6,614 nt of DNA from contig JAYTVD010000071.1 in NCBI GenBank assembly GCA_043744175.1, positions 1 through 6,614 on the forward strand, read 5' to 3'. The notes under the pieces were generated by a model, which saw only the letters and a program-made list of their open reading frames with translations, was not told the origin of the DNA and searched no databases. The number at the start of each line of letters is the position of its first letter. Position 1 is the first letter of the stretch. The position numbers were made by a program, and so were the translations under genes. The stretch is from JANMEX01 sp043744175 (GTDB lineage: Bacteria; Pseudomonadota; Alphaproteobacteria; Rhizobiales; Rhizobiaceae). Shown here piece by piece: positions 5,667 to 6,614 of the stretch.

Positions 5667-6056
5667 ATGATTTCCCGCCGCACCATTCTCGCACTTTCCG
5701 CCTTTGCATCAATCGCCCTGTCCGTGCCTGCCTTCGCCGGAGAGGCCACCTACACCAAGGAACTTTTCCAGCAATATCAGGCAGCCGGAAAATCCATCCT
5801 CATCGATATTTCCGCACCATGGTGCCCGACCTGCCGCGCGCAAGCGCCGATCATTCAAAAGCTGGCGGCCGAGGCAAAATACAAAGACCTGGAAATCCTG
5901 AAAATTGATTTCGACAGCCAGACAGATGATGTCGCCGCCTTTGGTGCCAACCAACAGTCAACATTGATTACGTTCAAAGGCACAAACGAAACCGGCCGGA
6001 ACGTCGGTCAGACCAAGGTCGCCGTCATCACCGGCCTTCTCGCGTCGTCGCTCTAA
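5667..6056 (+). CDS. Exported thioredoxin-like protein (CPTC active site)
   Basis: This 129-residue protein begins with a signal peptide: MISRRTILAL, a short hydrophobic stretch to about 20, and a likely cleavage site after AFA at 22-24. SRRTIL resembles a twin-arginine motif. The mature part is a thioredoxin fold of about 105 residues with the redox motif SAPWCPTCRAQAP (Cys53, Cys56) and the beta strand STLITFKG (98-105). The residue normally occupied by the cis-proline is Ser98. The reading is a periplasmic thiol:disulfide reductase domain, similar in role to the C-terminal domain of DsbD. The CcdA-like gene begins 5 nt after its stop and is the expected electron donor. It differs from TlpA/CcmG proteins, which are longer. 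The substrate is unknown; cytochrome c apoproteins or oxidised periplasmic proteins are possible. Confidence 0.88.
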   Translation: MISRRTILALSAFASIALSVPAFAGEATYTKELFQQYQAAGKSILIDISAPWCPTCRAQAPIIQKLAAEAKYKDLEILKIDFDSQTDDVAAFGANQQSTLITFKGTNETGRNVGQTKVAVITGLLASSL

Positions 6057-6061
6057 TCATC

Positions 6062-6614
6062 ATGGCATCGCTCGGTCTGGCCTTTCTCGCAGGGTTGCTC
6101 TCCATATTTTCGCCCTGCGTGCTGCCCCTACTGCCCTTGGTGTTAGGCGCAGCAGCATCCGAGCATAAATTCGGTCCGGTGGCGCTTGCCACCGGATTGG
6201 CACTATCGTTCATCACCATCGGGCTTTTTGTTGCCACCATCGGCTTCTCGATCGGTCTCAATGCTGGCGTCTTCCGCATCGCTTCCGCCTATATCATGAT
6301 CGCCATTGGCGCAGTGTTGGTGCTGCCAAGCTTCCAAGCCAGACTGGCGCTTGCGGGCGGCCCCGTTGCCAATTGGGCGGAAGGCAAATTCGGCGGGTTT
6401 TCTTCCACCGGCCTTAAAGGCCAATTCCTTGTCGGCCTGTTGCTTGGCGCTGTTTGGAGCCCTTGCGTCGGCCCGACACTTGGCGCTGCCTCACTGCTCG
6501 CCTCACAGGGAAAAGAATTAAGCATCGTTGCGCTCACCATGCTGGTGTTCGGCATTGGTGCTGCGCTACCCATGCTGCTGCTCGGAACACTATCCCGTGA
6601 AGCGCTCACGCGCA
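6062..6614 (+). CDS. CcdA/DsbD-family transmembrane electron carrier (runs off right edge)
   Basis: The frame is open to the window end, giving 184 residues of a protein usually near 220-250. Family motifs are FSPCVLPLLPLVLG (16-29, Cys19) in the first membrane segment and VWSPCVGPTLGAA (131-143, Cys135) in the fourth, matching the two redox cysteines of the DsbD membrane domain. Hydrophobic segments are about 4-30, 38-61, 70-89, 122-144 and 154-176. It should pass electrons from cytoplasmic thioredoxin through the inner membrane to a periplasmic partner, here most likely the thioredoxin-like protein encoded just upstream. The ATG at 6062 gives the usual CcdA N-terminus. It has no clear ribosome site of its own and lies 5 nt after the upstream stop, so coupled translation is likely. 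The missing end prevents a check for any fused C-terminal domain. Confidence 0.9.
   Translation, partial: MASLGLAFLAGLLSIFSPCVLPLLPLVLGAAASEHKFGPVALATGLALSFITIGLFVATIGFSIGLNAGVFRIASAYIMIAIGAVLVLPSFQARLALAGGPVANWAEGKFGGFSSTGLKGQFLVGLLLGAVWSPCVGPTLGAASLLASQGKELSIVALTMLVFGIGAALPMLLLGTLSREALTR

Noticed and set aside
6028..6609. Minus-strand open frames at the right end
   Set aside because: They lie antisense to the CcdA-like gene, whose two SPC motifs and membrane segments are unmistakable.

Overview
The window looks like the chromosome of an alphaproteobacterium of the Hyphomicrobiales (Rhizobiales) type. Three things support this: a fused anthranilate synthase of the rhizobial TrpE(G) kind, a short Trp-rich leader peptide with an attenuator in front of it, and a UPF0314/DUF2585 membrane protein, a family I know from rhizobia and their relatives. 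By eye the base composition is moderate, around 50-55% G+C, and looks even across the genes. I see no insertion sequence, phage gene, CRISPR array, tRNA or rRNA. I do not assign a genus.

Layout. Four genes lie on the minus strand. Reading in the direction of transcription from about 5540 down to 1, they are: the trp promoter, leader peptide and attenuator (5383-5542); trpE(G) (5332-3152); a CDF-family cation efflux pump starting 3 nt after the trpE(G) stop (3148-2255); a UPF0314 membrane protein after a 54-nt gap (2200-1628); and, after about 180 nt with an operator-like dyad and a hairpin, the N-terminal 482 residues of an LTA-synthase/MdoB-like phosphoglycerol transferase that runs off the left edge (1448-1). 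Two genes lie on the plus strand, divergent from trp: a small exported thioredoxin-like protein (5667-6056) and, 5 nt later, a CcdA/DsbD-type membrane electron carrier that runs off the right edge (6062-6614).

How the parts work together. The trp leader encodes a 14-residue peptide with tandem Trp codons, followed by three alternative stem-loops that can be drawn by hand. This is classical tryptophan attenuation of trpE(G). Because the CDF gene follows with almost no gap, the metal pump and possibly the UPF0314 gene probably share that transcript. On the plus strand, the CcdA-like protein would pass electrons from cytoplasmic thioredoxin across the inner membrane to the exported thioredoxin-like partner, a two-gene counterpart of DsbD.

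Novelty. I find no wholly new system. The items most worth a second look are the trp attenuator with a probably leaderless peptide, the trpE(G)-CDF coupling, the exported thioredoxin with a twin-arginine-like signal and no cis-proline, the histidine/acid-rich UPF0314 protein, and dyads in the intergenic regions. The only stretch over 300 bases without a large gene is 5333-5666, which holds the trp leader and the divergent regulatory region.
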